Assembly: GCF_026712185.1 (NCBI RefSeq)
Contig: NZ_JAPPUX010000004.1
Span: 663,095 to 727,094, forward strand
From: Nocardioides pini
GTDB taxonomy: Bacteria > Actinomycetota > Actinomycetes > Propionibacteriales > Nocardioidaceae
Reading direction: 5' to 3'
Length of the DNA stretch: 64,000 bases
Position numbers and translations under genes: made by a program. Below are positions 45,190 to 54,761 of the stretch, piece by piece (the stretch's first letter is position 1; each line of letters starts with the position of its first letter). The notes under the pieces are model-generated. The model had not been told where the DNA came from. It was given only the letters and a program-made list of their open reading frames with translations, and did no database searches.

Positions 45190-47934
45190 ATGGGTCTCGT
45201 CGCGCGCGACGCCGAGCTCGCGATGATCGCCGAGGTGCTCGACCGCGAGCCGACCTCGGTGCGCGCCCTGGTGCTCGAGGGTGAGCCCGGCGTCGGGAAG
45301 ACCAGCCTGTGGGAGCAGGGCCTGGCCGGTGGTCGTGACCGTGGGATGCGGGTGCTGGTGTCGCGGGCCAGCGCGTCCGAGACGGGGCTCCCCTTCGCGG
45401 GGCTGATCGACCTGCTCGACGAGGTCGCTGTCGACGAGCTCGCGTCGGTGCCGCCGCCGCAGCTCCACGCGCTGGAGGTCGCGCTCTACCGCGCGGAGCC
45501 GGGCGAGCAGCCGCCCACCGAGCAGGTGGTGTCGCTCGCGCTGCTCTCGGCGCTGCGCTCCCTCTCCCGCGAGCGGCACCTCCTCGTCGCCGTCGACGAC
45601 CTGCAGTGGCTGGACCCGTCGTCGCAGGCCGCCCTCGCCTATGCCGCACGCCGGCTGCAGGACCGGGTGACGGTGCTCCTCGCCCGTCGCCCCGGCCCCC
45701 GCAGCGCCCTGGAGGGCGCCTTCGGCGACGAGCGGGTCGACCGTCTCGTGGTGCGCTCGACCACCCTCGGCGGCACGCGGCAGATCCTCGCGAGCCGGCT
45801 CGGCCTCCGACTCCCCCACCACCTGCTCCGCCGCGTCTACGACACGACGCTGGGCAACCCGCTCTTCGCCCTCGAGGTCGGCCGGATGCTGGTGAGCACG
45901 GACCTGGCGACGGTGGGCGACGAGCTGCCCGTCCCGGATGCCGTCGAGGACCTGCTCGGCCTCCGGGTGGCCGACCTCGACCCGACCGCCCGCCGGCTGC
46001 TCCTCGCGCTGGCGCTCGACGCCGACCTGCGAGCCCCGCAGCTGCGCGAGCTCGCCGGGCAGGAGGCGCTGGACCACGCGACCGCCACCGGTGTCGTCGA
46101 CCTGGACGGGGAGCGGGTGCGGCCGGCCCACCCGCTGCTGGCCGAGGCCGCCCGGCGCGCGGCGTCGCCGGACGACGTACGACGCCTGCACGCCGACATC
46201 GCCGACGTGGTCACCGACGCCCAGCGCCGGGTGCTGCACCTGGCCCTGGCCGCGACCGAGCCCGACCGCGGCCTCGCCGCCCGTCTCGACGGGGCGGTCG
46301 CGCGGGCCACGGCCCGGGGTGCGATCCGGCTGGCCGCCGACCTCGCCGGCCATGCCCTGCGCCTCACCCCGCCCGGCGACGCCGACGCGGGGCGGGTGAT
46401 GCTGCTGGCCAAGCTGCTGCAGATGGCCGGTGAGAAGCAACGCCTCACCGACCTGCTCACGCCCCGCGCCGCGAGCCTCCCCGACCGGGCCGACCGGGTG
46501 CGCGCCCACGTGCTCCTCACCGGCGGCGTCGTGCACGGCAACGACGACATCCTCGCGCTCCTGCAGCGCGCCCTCGACGAGGCCGGCGACGACCACGCCC
46601 TGCGCCTGCGGGTGCTGTGCCACCTCGCCGAGAACGAGGCGGTGATCGAGGTCCGCAACGTGGCCGTCGCCGACGCCCGAGCCGCCGAGGCGGTGGTCGC
46701 GTCGGCCTCCGGGTCGGCGGGCGGCCAGCGGCTGGCGCTGTACACCCGGGTCTGGACCTCGGCGTTGCGCGGCCGGCCCCTCGACGACCTCCTCGAGCGC
46801 TACGACGCCATCGCGTGCGACTCGACCTACCTGGCCCGCACGCCCGGACGCGTCGTGGGCCAGCAGCACGTGTGGCGCGGGGAGCCGGGACCCGCGCGCG
46901 AGCGGTTCGAGGCGTACCGCTCGCTCGCCGCCGACCGGGGCGAGCCGAACCCCTACGCGCTCGCCCGGCTCCACCTGTGCGAGCTCGAGCTGCGCCTGGG
47001 CCGGTGGGACGACGCCGAGGCGCTGCTCGACGAGTGGGCGACCTCGATCGACAGCAGCCTGCTGCACTGGCCGATGTACGAGCGGTGCCGCAGCCTCCTC
47101 GCCGCCGGCCGCGGGGACGCGACCGGCGCCCGCGAGTGGGGCGAGCGCGCCGTCGCGCAGGCCGAGGAGACCGGGATCCGCTGGGACTGGCTCGAGGCGA
47201 CCCGCGCGCTCGGCGTCGCCGAGCTCCTCGACCACCACCCCGAGGAGGCGGTCGGTCACCTGCGCGCCGTGTGGGCGCACACGAGGGAGCAGGGGGTGCT
47301 CGACCCCGGGGCCTTCCCCGCTGCACCCGACCTCGTCGAGGCCCTGGTCGACACCGGGGCGCCGGACGACCTCGACGACGCCTGCGCGGTGGTCGACGCG
47401 CTGCGCGAGGCCGCCGACCTGCAGGACCACGCGTGGGCCCGGCTCTCCGCCGGTCGCGGCGCCTCGACCGTCTCGCTCGCGGGCGCGTGGTCCGACCACG
47501 AGGCACAGGCGCTGGCCGGCGTCGCCAGCGCGTACGACGAGCGCGGGCTCGCGGCCGAGGCGGCCAGGACCTGGCTCGCGCTGGGTCGCGCGCAGCGGCG
47601 CGCGCGCAAGTGGGGCGGCGCGCGTGACTCCCTCGAGCGAGCGGTGCGCCTCTTCGAGGAGCAGGGCGCGCCCGGCTGGGCGTCCACCGCCCGCGCCGAC
47701 CTCGAGCGGGTGGGCGCGCGGCGCCCGGGCACCCCCGGGCGCCTCACCACCACCGAGCGGCGCGTGGCCGACCTCGCGGTGCAGGGACTGGCCAACAAGG
47801 AGATCGCGCGGACGCTCGTGGTCACCGTCAGCACGGTGGAGTTCCACCTCCGCAACGCCTACACCAAGCTCGGGATCCGCTCGCGGATGGAGCTCGCCCC
47901 ACGCCTCGAGGAGCTCGACGGCTCGACCCCCTGA
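45190..47934 (+). CDS. LAL-type LuxR regulator (AAA ATPase + HTH)
   Basis: A 914-residue regulator of the MalT/LAL class. N-terminal ATPase: Walker A GEPGVGKTS at residues 31-39, Walker B LLVAVDDLQWLD near 140. The middle (about 380-820) is helical and TPR-like, for ligand or partner sensing. C-terminal LuxR HTH: LTTTERRVADLAVQGLANK and TVSTVEFHLRNAYTKLG. No cognate kinase. ATG at 45190 begins directly with GLVARDAEL, the family start. Possible target is the next gene, 108 bp downstream. Confidence 0.9.
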   Translation: MGLVARDAELAMIAEVLDREPTSVRALVLEGEPGVGKTSLWEQGLAGGRDRGMRVLVSRASASETGLPFAGLIDLLDEVAVDELASVPPPQLHALEVALYRAEPGEQPPTEQVVSLALLSALRSLSRERHLLVAVDDLQWLDPSSQAALAYAARRLQDRVTVLLARRPGPRSALEGAFGDERVDRLVVRSTTLGGTRQILASRLGLRLPHHLLRRVYDTTLGNPLFALEVGRMLVSTDLATVGDELPVPDAVEDLLGLRVADLDPTARRLLLALALDADLRAPQLRELAGQEALDHATATGVVDLDGERVRPAHPLLAEAARRAASPDDVRRLHADIADVVTDAQRRVLHLALAATEPDRGLAARLDGAVARATARGAIRLAADLAGHALRLTPPGDADAGRVMLLAKLLQMAGEKQRLTDLLTPRAASLPDRADRVRAHVLLTGGVVHGNDDILALLQRALDEAGDDHALRLRVLCHLAENEAVIEVRNVAVADARAAEAVVASASGSAGGQRLALYTRVWTSALRGRPLDDLLERYDAIACDSTYLARTPGRVVGQQHVWRGEPGPARERFEAYRSLAADRGEPNPYALARLHLCELELRLGRWDDAEALLDEWATSIDSSLLHWPMYERCRSLLAAGRGDATGAREWGERAVAQAEETGIRWDWLEATRALGVAELLDHHPEEAVGHLRAVWAHTREQGVLDPGAFPAAPDLVEALVDTGAPDDLDDACAVVDALREAADLQDHAWARLSAGRGASTVSLAGAWSDHEAQALAGVASAYDERGLAAEAARTWLALGRAQRRARKWGGARDSLERAVRLFEEQGAPGWASTARADLERVGARRPGTPGRLTTTERRVADLAVQGLANKEIARTLVVTVSTVEFHLRNAYTKLGIRSRMELAPRLEELDGSTP

Positions 47935-48042
47935 GCCACCACCGGCGGCGGACCCGGGCTGTCAACTGGGGTTGTTCCCGGGGTCATTTCCTCGGGTGAT
48001 CCGCAGTTTCGGCGCCCCCACCCGGGCGAGCACCGTGGAGAC

Positions 48043-49179
48043 ATGGCCGAGTACCTCGTCGAGCTCTACGTCGCACAGGGCGACCCCACCGTCGCGCAGC
48101 ACCACGTCGCGGTGGCGGAGCGGGCCGGCGCCGACCTGACCCGCGAGGGCCGGGCGGTGCGCTACCTGCAGTCGTTCTTCGTCCCCGAGGACGAGACGTG
48201 CTTCCTGCTCTACGAGGCCGACTCGGCCGACCTGGTCACCGAGGCGGTGGGGCGGGCCGGACTCCGGCTCGAGCACGTCTCGGCGGCCACCACGTCCGTC
48301 GCCGGCGCACAGGAGTCGCCGGACGGCACCACGAAAGGAACCAGCATGACCAGCACCACCACCAGCACCACCACCGGTCCCGACCTCTCCGAGCTGCGCG
48401 ACAAGCAGCAGAAGGTGTGGAGCAGCGGCGACTACAACAAGATCGCCGCCCTCACGGTCCCGGTGTCCGAGCACCTGGTCGACCACGTAGGGGTCAGTCC
48501 GACCGACCGCGTGCTCGACGTCGCGACCGGCACGGGCCACGTCGCCCTCGCCGCCGCGCGCCGATCGGCCGAGTCGGTCGGCATCGACTACGTGCCCGGG
48601 CTCCTCGAGATCGCCCGCCGCCGCGCGGAGGCGGAGGACCTGGTCGTCGAGCTCACCGAGGCCGACGCCGAGCACCTCCCCCACGAGGACGCCTCCTTCG
48701 ACGTCGTGCTCTCCGCGATCGGCGTCATGTTCGCCGCCGACCACGACGCGGCCGCGCGCGAGCTGGTCCGGGTGACCCGCCCGGGCGGGCGCATCGGGCT
48801 CGCGAGCTGGACGCCGGAGGGGTTCGTGGGCGGCATCCTCCGCACGGTGGGCGCGCACGTCTCGCCCCCTCCGGGTGCGCAGCCCGCCACGAGGTGGGGC
48901 ACGGAGGAGGTCGTCGCCGGACTGCTCGGCGACGGCGTCACCGACGTCCGGTCGGTGACTTCGACGGTGACGCAGCGCTTCACCGACGGCGCCGGGTTCG
49001 CCGACCTGTTCCTCACCTACTACGGACCCACGTTCGCGGCGGCGAGCCGGCTGGACGACCAGGGGCGCGCCGCGCTCCGGGCCGACCTCATCGCGCTCGC
49101 CGAGTCGCACGACCGTGGCGAGGGTGACGGCCTGGTCTGCGACTGGGAGTACCGGATCGTGACCGCGACCCGTCGCTGA
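48043..49179 (+). CDS. Small alpha/beta-domain protein fused to a SAM methyltransferase
   Basis: A 378-residue protein in one uninterrupted frame. Residues 1-82 resemble DUF4242/SCO4226-like ferredoxin-fold proteins (YLVELYV and SFFVPEDETCFLLYEA). A linker of about 20 residues and a Thr/Ser run lead to a class I methyltransferase (about 125-270): VLDVATGTGHVALAAA motif I, EADAEHLPHED, and RVTRPGGRIGLASW. An internal ATG at 48346 (M102) has its own GAAAGGA ribosome site 6 nt upstream, so the methyltransferase may also be made alone. Substrate unknown. Confidence 0.78.
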   Translation: MAEYLVELYVAQGDPTVAQHHVAVAERAGADLTREGRAVRYLQSFFVPEDETCFLLYEADSADLVTEAVGRAGLRLEHVSAATTSVAGAQESPDGTTKGTSMTSTTTSTTTGPDLSELRDKQQKVWSSGDYNKIAALTVPVSEHLVDHVGVSPTDRVLDVATGTGHVALAAARRSAESVGIDYVPGLLEIARRRAEAEDLVVELTEADAEHLPHEDASFDVVLSAIGVMFAADHDAAARELVRVTRPGGRIGLASWTPEGFVGGILRTVGAHVSPPPGAQPATRWGTEEVVAGLLGDGVTDVRSVTSTVTQRFTDGAGFADLFLTYYGPTFAAASRLDDQGRAALRADLIALAESHDRGEGDGLVCDWEYRIVTATRR

Positions 49180-49203
49180 CGCCGGGGCCCGGGGTTCCCC
49201 GGC

Positions 49204-49246
49204 AGCAGCCCTCCCCTCACCCCCTGCGGGTGACGGGAGGGCTGCT
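49204..49246 (+). terminator. Long terminator hairpin
   Basis: AGCAGCCCTCCC pairs perfectly with GGGAGGGCTGCT (12 bp); after one mismatch TCACCC pairs with GGGTGA, closing on CCTGC. It lies 24 nt after the methyltransferase stop and before the pncA promoter. Confidence 0.85.
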
Positions 49247-49277
49247 CACGCGTCCGCGGTCCCGCTAGCCTCGGGGA

Positions 49278-49853
49278 ATGGCTCGTGCCCTGATCGTCGT
49301 CGACGTCCAGAACGACTTCTGCGAGGGCGGCTCGCTGCCCGTCCAGGGCGGCGCCCTGGTGGCGGCGGGCATCAACGACCTGCTGCACCGATGGCACTCA
49401 CGGGCCGACGACGCGCCGTCGTACGACGTCGTGGTCGCCACCAAGGACCACCACGTCGACCCGGGGGCGCACTGGTCGGTGAAGCCGGACTTCGTCGACT
49501 CGTGGCCGGTGCACTGCAAGGTCGGCACCGAGGGTGCGGCGTTCCACCCCAACCTCGACCCGCAGCCCTTCGACGAGGTGTTCTACAAGGGCGAGCACGA
49601 GGCCGCCTACAGCGGCTTCGAGGGGCGTACGTCGTCGGGCGACCCGCTCGCCGACTGGCTGCGCTCGCGTCGGGTGGAGGAGGTCGACGTGTGCGGCATC
49701 GCCACGGACCACTGCGTCCGCGCGACCGCGCTCGACAGCGCGCGGGGGGGCTTCACCACCCGGGTGCTGACCGCGCTGTGCGCCGGCGTGGCCGAGGAGT
49801 CCACGGCCGCGGCGATCACCGAGCTGGCCGGGGCCGGCGTCGAGATCGCCTGA
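49278..49853 (+). CDS. pncA: Nicotinamidase (isochorismatase family)
   Basis: A 191-residue amidase converting nicotinamide to nicotinate, which pncB in this window then uses. Catalytic triad D9 (VVDVQNDFC), K104 (FYKGEHEAAYSGFEG) and C146 (ATDHCVRAT); the metal ligands lie around KDHHVDPGAHW. Full family length. TAGCCT is 6 nt before the ATG (leaderless). Converges on the DUF1697 gene with a 15-bp gap. Confidence 0.93.
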   Translation: MARALIVVDVQNDFCEGGSLPVQGGALVAAGINDLLHRWHSRADDAPSYDVVVATKDHHVDPGAHWSVKPDFVDSWPVHCKVGTEGAAFHPNLDPQPFDEVFYKGEHEAAYSGFEGRTSSGDPLADWLRSRRVEEVDVCGIATDHCVRATALDSARGGFTTRVLTALCAGVAEESTAAAITELAGAGVEIA

Positions 49854-49868
49854 GCCGCCCGCTGGTGC

Positions 49869-50405
49869 TCAGCACCACTTCTCGGTGACGGTGCGCAGCA
49901 CCTTCACCGTGCGCGCGGTGCCCTTCCCGAGCGCCGCGACCTCCTTCGACGCCAAGAGCTTCGAGGTGTGGATGTTGCCCTCGAGCAGGACGTAGGCGGC
50001 ACGGCCGTCGACCACGATGGTCTCCCCCTCGTGCTCGAGCGCGTGGGCGGCCGCGACGGCCGACGCGGTCGGGGCGGCGGAGTAGAGGGTGACGTAGTGC
50101 TGGCCCGACGGGTCGTGCTGGGCGTGCAGCTCCTCGGCCCGGGCGGTCAGCGCGGCGAGGTCCTTCGTGGTGAAGACGACCGTGGGGACCTCGAAGCCGG
50201 CCGCCGCGGCGTACGCCTCCTCCAGCGCTGCCCGCACCTTGGCCACCGAGCGTGCCGAGTGGGTCAGCCGGACGTTGCCGGTGTTGATGTAGGTCTCCAC
50301 GTCCCGGCCGCCCGCGGCCTCGGTCGCAGCCTTGATGGCGTCCTTGGGGAACTTCCGCGTCGCACCGAGGTTGATGGCGCGGAGGAAGGCGACGTAGGTG
50401 GGCAC
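49869..50405 (-). CDS. DUF1697 family protein
   Basis: A 178-residue soluble protein with the DUF1697 opening TYVAFLRAINLGATRKFPKD and ETYINTGNVRL, and the C-terminal ARTVKVLRTV. Function unknown; structures of relatives show a two-subdomain alpha/beta fold. CATACT lies 6 nt before the GTG start. The frame stays open further upstream but runs into the divergent lipoprotein gene, so the shorter start is used. Confidence 0.85.
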   Translation of the reverse strand: MPTYVAFLRAINLGATRKFPKDAIKAATEAAGGRDVETYINTGNVRLTHSARSVAKVRAALEEAYAAAAGFEVPTVVFTTKDLAALTARAEELHAQHDPSGQHYVTLYSAAPTASAVAAAHALEHEGETIVVDGRAAYVLLEGNIHTSKLLASKEVAALGKGTARTVKVLRTVTEKWC

Positions 50406-50459
50406 ACCCGGAGTATGCCCACGCGAGTCCCAGGTCACACCCGGTCTAGGCTGGCCCGC

Positions 50460-51245
50460 ATGAAGACTCGAGCCCTCGCGACCGGTATCGCCGTCGCCTT
50501 GACCCTCGCTGCTGCGGGGTGCGCCAAGGACGACACCAGCACGACCACGGAGTCGGGCATCACGCTCGTCAAGGACGGCACCCTGACGATCTGCACCCAC
50601 CTGCCCTACGAGCCGTTCGAGTACACGGACGGCGGCAAGACCGTGGGCTTCGACCCCGACGTGCTCAAGATCGCGGCCGACGCCAACGACCTGCAGACCT
50701 CTGTCATCGACATCTCGTGGGAGACCATCGTCTCGGGCGAGGCGCTCAACACCGGCAAGTGCGACGTCGCAGCCGGCGCCATGACGATCACCGACGAGCG
50801 CGCGGCCGTCATGGACTTCAGCGACCCCTACTTCGAGGCGACCCAGGCCCTCATGACCAAGACCGGTTCGGGCATCACCTCGCTCGACCAGCTGTCCGGC
50901 AAGACCATCGCCGTGCAGGACGCCACGACCGGCGCCGACTACGTCAAGGAGAACGCACCCGAGGACGCCAAGATCGTCTCCTTCGAGGACTCGGCCCTGA
51001 TGGAGGCAGCCGTCAAGACCGGCAAGGCCGACGCCGGCGTCAACGACAACGGCCTGCTCGCCTACTACGTCAGCCAGAACGACGACGTGGAGATCACCAC
51101 CGAGTTCAAGACCGGTGAGGAGTACGGCTTCTCGGTCAAGAAGGGCGGCAACCAGGCCCTCCTCGACGCGATCAACGAGGGCATCGCGAGCCCGGAGTAC
51201 GACGAGGTCTACAAGAAGTGGTTCGGCGACGCACCCACCAGCTGA
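50460..51245 (+). CDS. Polar amino-acid ABC transporter substrate-binding lipoprotein
   Basis: A 261-residue lipoprotein: lipobox LAAAGC at residues 17-22, then an SBP_bac_3 domain (PFEYTDGGKTVGFDPDVLK, GAMTITDERAAVMDFSDPYF). It presents a polar or acidic amino acid to the permease encoded next. TAGGCT lies 7 nt before the ATG (leaderless). The first gene of a three-gene operon; its spacing to the permease is 29 nt. Confidence 0.92.
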   Translation: MKTRALATGIAVALTLAAAGCAKDDTSTTTESGITLVKDGTLTICTHLPYEPFEYTDGGKTVGFDPDVLKIAADANDLQTSVIDISWETIVSGEALNTGKCDVAAGAMTITDERAAVMDFSDPYFEATQALMTKTGSGITSLDQLSGKTIAVQDATTGADYVKENAPEDAKIVSFEDSALMEAAVKTGKADAGVNDNGLLAYYVSQNDDVEITTEFKTGEEYGFSVKKGGNQALLDAINEGIASPEYDEVYKKWFGDAPTS

Positions 51246-51274
51246 CCTGCGACCGAGAGAAGGGTTGACCTGAG

Positions 51275-52066
51275 ATGGCGAGTCCCCGACAGCGTGCCGC
51301 GCGGATGCGCGTCGTCCAGTACGTCGTGCTGGTGGCGCTGCTGCTCGCAGTGCTGCTGCTGGCGGACTGGGGCGAGCTCAAGAGGGCGATGTTCGACCCG
51401 GACATCGTCCGTGAGCAGTTCCCCGACGTCATCACGATCGCCCTCAAGAACACCCTGATCTACACCGCGTGCGGCTTCACGTTCGGCCTGGCGCTCGGCC
51501 TCGTCCTGGCGCTCATGCGCCTGTCGAGCGTGGGGCCGTACCGGTGGATCGCCACAGGCATCATCGAGCTCTTCCGCGGCCTGCCCGCGCTCGTGGTCTT
51601 CCTCGCCCTCTCGGTCGGCGTGCCGCTGGCGTTCCCCGACCGCGAGATCCCGTTCGGCAACCTCGGCACCGTCACGCTGGCGCTCGGCCTCGTCGGCGGC
51701 GCCTACATGGCCGAGACGATCCGCGCCGGCATCCAGGCCGTGCCGAAGGGCCAGATGGAGGCGGCGCGCACGCTCGGCATGTCGCACTCGCGGGCGATGA
51801 TCAGCGTCGTCATCCCGCAGGCGTTCCGGATCATCCTGCCGCCGCTGACCAACGAGCTGATCCTCCTGACCAAGGACTCCTCGCTGGTCTACATCCTGGG
51901 TCTTTCGTACAACGAGTACGAGCTGACCAAGTTCGGTCGCGAGGGGATGAACACCTCCGCCAACCTGACCCCGATCATCGTCATCGGCCTGTGCTACCTG
52001 CTGATCACGGTGCCGCTGTCGATCGTCGTACGCCGCATGGAGAGCCGCGCGGAGAGGGCCCGCTGA
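51275..52066 (+). CDS. Polar amino-acid ABC transporter permease
   Basis: A 263-residue HisM/GlnP-type permease. An N-terminal hydrophobic helix precedes the core (about 55-260), with the [13 protein letters not shown] entry helix, [12 protein letters not shown] and the EAA loop [16 protein letters not shown] that docks on the ATPase. AGAGAAGG is upstream but 11 nt away. The stop overlaps the ATPase start (TGATG). Confidence 0.92.
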   Translation: MASPRQRAARMRVVQYVVLVALLLAVLLLADWGELKRAMFDPDIVREQFPDVITIALKNTLIYTACGFTFGLALGLVLALMRLSSVGPYRWIATGIIELFRGLPALVVFLALSVGVPLAFPDREIPFGNLGTVTLALGLVGGAYMAETIRAGIQAVPKGQMEAARTLGMSHSRAMISVVIPQAFRIILPPLTNELILLTKDSSLVYILGLSYNEYELTKFGREGMNTSANLTPIIVIGLCYLLITVPLSIVVRRMESRAERAR

Positions 52067-52833
52067 TGACCGAGACCACCCCGTCCACCGATCCCGACCG
52101 CTCCACCGCGGCGATCGACGTCCAGGACCTGCACAAGTACTTCGGCGACAACGAGGTGCTCAAGGGCATCGACTTCCACGTCGCCCACGGTCAGGTCGTC
52201 TGCGTGATCGGCCCGTCCGGGTCGGGCAAGTCCACGCTGCTGCGCTGCGTCAACATGCTCGAGACGCCCACCAGCGGCAGGATCTTCGTCGAGGGCGCGG
52301 AGATCACCGACCCCGACGCCGACGTCGACAAGCTGCGCGCCCGGATCGGCATGGTCTTCCAGCAGTTCAACCTGTTCCCGCACATGACCGTGCTGCGCAA
52401 CCTCACCATCGCGCAGGAGAAGGTCAAGGGGCGCAAGAAGGACCAGGCCGTCGAGATCGCACGTGCCAACCTGGCCAAGGTCGGCCTCTCGGAGAAGGAG
52501 TCGGCCTACCCCGCGCACCTCTCCGGCGGCCAGGCACAACGCGTGGCCATCGCCCGCGCGCTCTCGATGGACCCCGACATGATGCTGTTCGACGAGCCGA
52601 CGTCCGCGCTCGACCCGGAGCTGGTCGGCGACGTGCTCGCGGTCATGAAGGACCTGGCCTCCGAGGGCATGACGATGATGGTGGTCACCCACGAGATGGG
52701 CTTCGCCCGCGAGGTCGGCGACAACCTCGTCTTCATGGACGACGGCGTCATCATGGAAGAGGGTGACCCGCGCGAGGTGCTCGCCGACCCGCGCCACGAG
52801 CGGACGCGGTCGTTCCTGTCGAAGGTGCTCTAG
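52066..52833 (+). CDS. Polar amino-acid ABC transporter ATPase (GlnQ-like)
   Basis: A 255-residue ATPase: Walker [10 protein letters not shown] at 49-57, Q-loop [14 protein letters not shown], signature [15 protein letters not shown], Walker [15 protein letters not shown] and H-loop [12 protein letters not shown]. The FQQFNLFPH sequence is typical for the glutamine/glutamate subclass. It completes an importer with one permease gene, so the permease is probably a homodimer. Confidence 0.94.
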   Translation: MTETTPSTDPDRSTAAIDVQDLHKYFGDNEVLKGIDFHVAHGQVVCVIGPSGSGKSTLLRCVNMLETPTSGRIFVEGAEITDPDADVDKLRARIGMVFQQFNLFPHMTVLRNLTIAQEKVKGRKKDQAVEIARANLAKVGLSEKESAYPAHLSGGQAQRVAIARALSMDPDMMLFDEPTSALDPELVGDVLAVMKDLASEGMTMMVVTHEMGFAREVGDNLVFMDDGVIMEEGDPREVLADPRHERTRSFLSKVL

Positions 52834-52848
52834 GCCGGTGTCCCCGGG

Positions 52849-53658
52849 CTAGGCCCGCTTGCACTGGCTGGGCGGGGTGGTGGCCGGGTCGAAGACGTAC
52901 TTCGGCGGCGTGATGCTCGTGCCGTCCGGCGACTCCTTCATCGTCATCGCCCACCAGCCCGCCTTGCGGGTGTCGATCGCGGCGAGCTCCTCCTCGGGGA
53001 GCGCGTTCCACATGTTCTGGACGTCGACGCCCACCTCGATCAGGTGGCCGTGCGGGGTGACCACGGCCCTGGCCTCGGTGTCCTCGAGCGCCGCCGGCAC
53101 CGACGGGAACAGCCCGCGGGGCATGCCGGTCAGCACCGCCGTGGCGGGCACGCCCACGGCGACGCCGTCCCCGGCGAGCTTGACCGCCCGCGCCGAGGTG
53201 ACGGGCCACGTCGGGTCGAGGTCGGTGGGCAGCGCCCAGCTGCGCCCCTCCTCGTCGTCGGTGATGTCGGCCCAGCAGTCCGCGGCGTTGGGGCCCCAGA
53301 CCTCGCTGTTGAAGTAGGTGCGGCCCGCGACGACGAGGTAGTCGACCTGCTGGACGTCGCCACCGATCGCGGAGTCCATGGACAGCTCGCTGTAGCCGGT
53401 GGAGGGGCTGTAGCGACCGTCGAGGTCGAAGATGCGCTTGCCCCCGTTGTCGGGGTTCTTGGTGAGCAGCTGGCCGTGCCACTCCACGATGCCCATCGCG
53501 TCGACCTGGCCGTTGATGGCGTCGAGCTTCTCGCCCTCGAGCATGAAGTCGTCGCCCTTGGTGGCGGCGGCCTCGCCGGACCCGCCGCAGGCGCCGAGGG
53601 TGAGCACGAGCCCGACGCCGAGGGCGGAGGCCCACGCTGCGTTTCGACGACGTGCCAC
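52849..53658 (-). CDS. Putative lipoprotein
   Basis: A 269-residue protein with a lipobox LTLGAC (Cys24) followed by GGSGEAAA. The mature domain is beta-rich with SELSMDSAIGGDVQQVDYLVVAGRTYF and an HGHLIEVGVDVQ strand; the layout recalls LppX/LprG-like or outer-layer carrier folds, but I cannot assign a family. GGGGAG precedes the GTG start. It converges on the ABC operon. Confidence 0.72.
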   Translation of the reverse strand: MARRRNAAWASALGVGLVLTLGACGGSGEAAATKGDDFMLEGEKLDAINGQVDAMGIVEWHGQLLTKNPDNGGKRIFDLDGRYSPSTGYSELSMDSAIGGDVQQVDYLVVAGRTYFNSEVWGPNAADCWADITDDEEGRSWALPTDLDPTWPVTSARAVKLAGDGVAVGVPATAVLTGMPRGLFPSVPAALEDTEARAVVTPHGHLIEVGVDVQNMWNALPEEELAAIDTRKAGWWAMTMKESPDGTSITPPKYVFDPATTPPSQCKRA

Positions 53659-53777
53659 TGGGTCTCCCCGATCAGGTCGTGACGAGCTCCGTGCTCGATC
53701 TCGCTCGGAGCCTAGGACCGGGTCCGGGGGCTGTCAGGGGAATCACGAGATCTTGTCCGAGCGGGCCATCCGCCGGC

Positions 53778-54689
53778 TCAGCCGGCCATCCACCCGCGTG
53801 CGGCGCCCACGACCGCGTCGGTGAGGTCGTCCACCAGCGCGGACCCGAGCCGCCAGTGCTGCCAGAAGAGCGGCACCTCGGGCCGGCGCCCCGGCACCAG
53901 CTCGACGAGGTCGCCACGGTCGAGCTCGAGGACGACGTCGGACTCCGGGAGGAGACCCCACCCCATGCCCACCCGGATCGCCCGGTCGAACTCGCGCACC
54001 GACGGCAGGTAGGTCACCGGCGGCGCCAGGTGGCGCCGCGTCACGCGTCGGACGAAGTCGTGCTGGAGCGAGTCGCTGCGGTCGAACGCCACGATCGGCG
54101 CCTCCGCCAGCGTGGCCGACCCGACGCCGTCGGCGAAGTGGGTGGCGTGGAAGTCGCGCGTGGCGACCGCGGCGTACCGGAGCCGCCCGAGGCGCACCAC
54201 CCGGCAGCCGGGCACGGGCTTGGGCTCGCCGGTGATGGCTGCCACCACCTCCCCGCGCCGGAGCCGCTCCGCGGTGCGGGTGTGGTCCTCACGCACCACC
54301 TCGAAGACCACGCGGTGCCGCGACTGCACCTCGGCCAGGGCGTCGACGAACCACCCGTAGAGCGCGTCCGCGTTGACCGCGATCGGGAGGGAGGCGTACG
54401 CCGTCCCGCTCGCGTCGGCCTCCTCGACGAGCTCGGCGACGGCCTCCCGCTCGAGGAGCTCGGTCTGCGTGGCCAGGCGCACGAGCACGAGGCCGGCCTC
54501 GGTGGGCTCCAACGGCTTGACCCGGTGCAGCAGCACGCGGCCGATCCGGGTCTCGAGCGCCTTGATGCGCTGGCTCACCGCCGAGGGCGTCACGTGCAGC
54601 TCGCGGGCGGCCGCCTCGAACGTGCCGAGCCGCACCGCGACGGCCAGTGTGCGCAGGGCCACAGGGTCGAGCTGGGTGATGTCTTTCAT
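53778..54689 (-). CDS. lysG: LysG/ArgP-type LysR regulator
   Basis: A 303-residue LysR regulator. The N-terminal winged helix is AVRLGTFEAAARELHVTPSAVSQRIKALE in two stretches, and the co-inducer domain holds QTELLEREAV and FDRSDSLQHDFV, the ArgP/LysG pattern. It senses Lys/Arg/His and activates the divergent lysE, as in Corynebacterium. TAGGAT sits 8 nt before the ATG (leaderless). Confidence 0.9.
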   Translation of the reverse strand: MKDITQLDPVALRTLAVAVRLGTFEAAARELHVTPSAVSQRIKALETRIGRVLLHRVKPLEPTEAGLVLVRLATQTELLEREAVAELVEEADASGTAYASLPIAVNADALYGWFVDALAEVQSRHRVVFEVVREDHTRTAERLRRGEVVAAITGEPKPVPGCRVVRLGRLRYAAVATRDFHATHFADGVGSATLAEAPIVAFDRSDSLQHDFVRRVTRRHLAPPVTYLPSVREFDRAIRVGMGWGLLPESDVVLELDRGDLVELVPGRRPEVPLFWQHWRLGSALVDDLTDAVVGAARGWMAG

Positions 54690-54715
54690 ACCAAGACATC
54701 CTAATGATTCCTCAA

Positions 54716-54731
54716 AATCCTTCGCTGGATT
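54716..54731. promoter_or_regulatory. Inverted repeat AATCC-N6-GGATT between lysG and lysE
   Basis: A perfect 5-bp-arm repeat in the 72-bp divergent promoter, centred about 38 bp before lysE. Fits a LysR-type regulatory site; the region is unusually A/T-rich for this genome. Confidence 0.45.
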
Positions 54732-54761
54732 GAATGCCCTCCGCGACCTAGCGTTGTCCTC

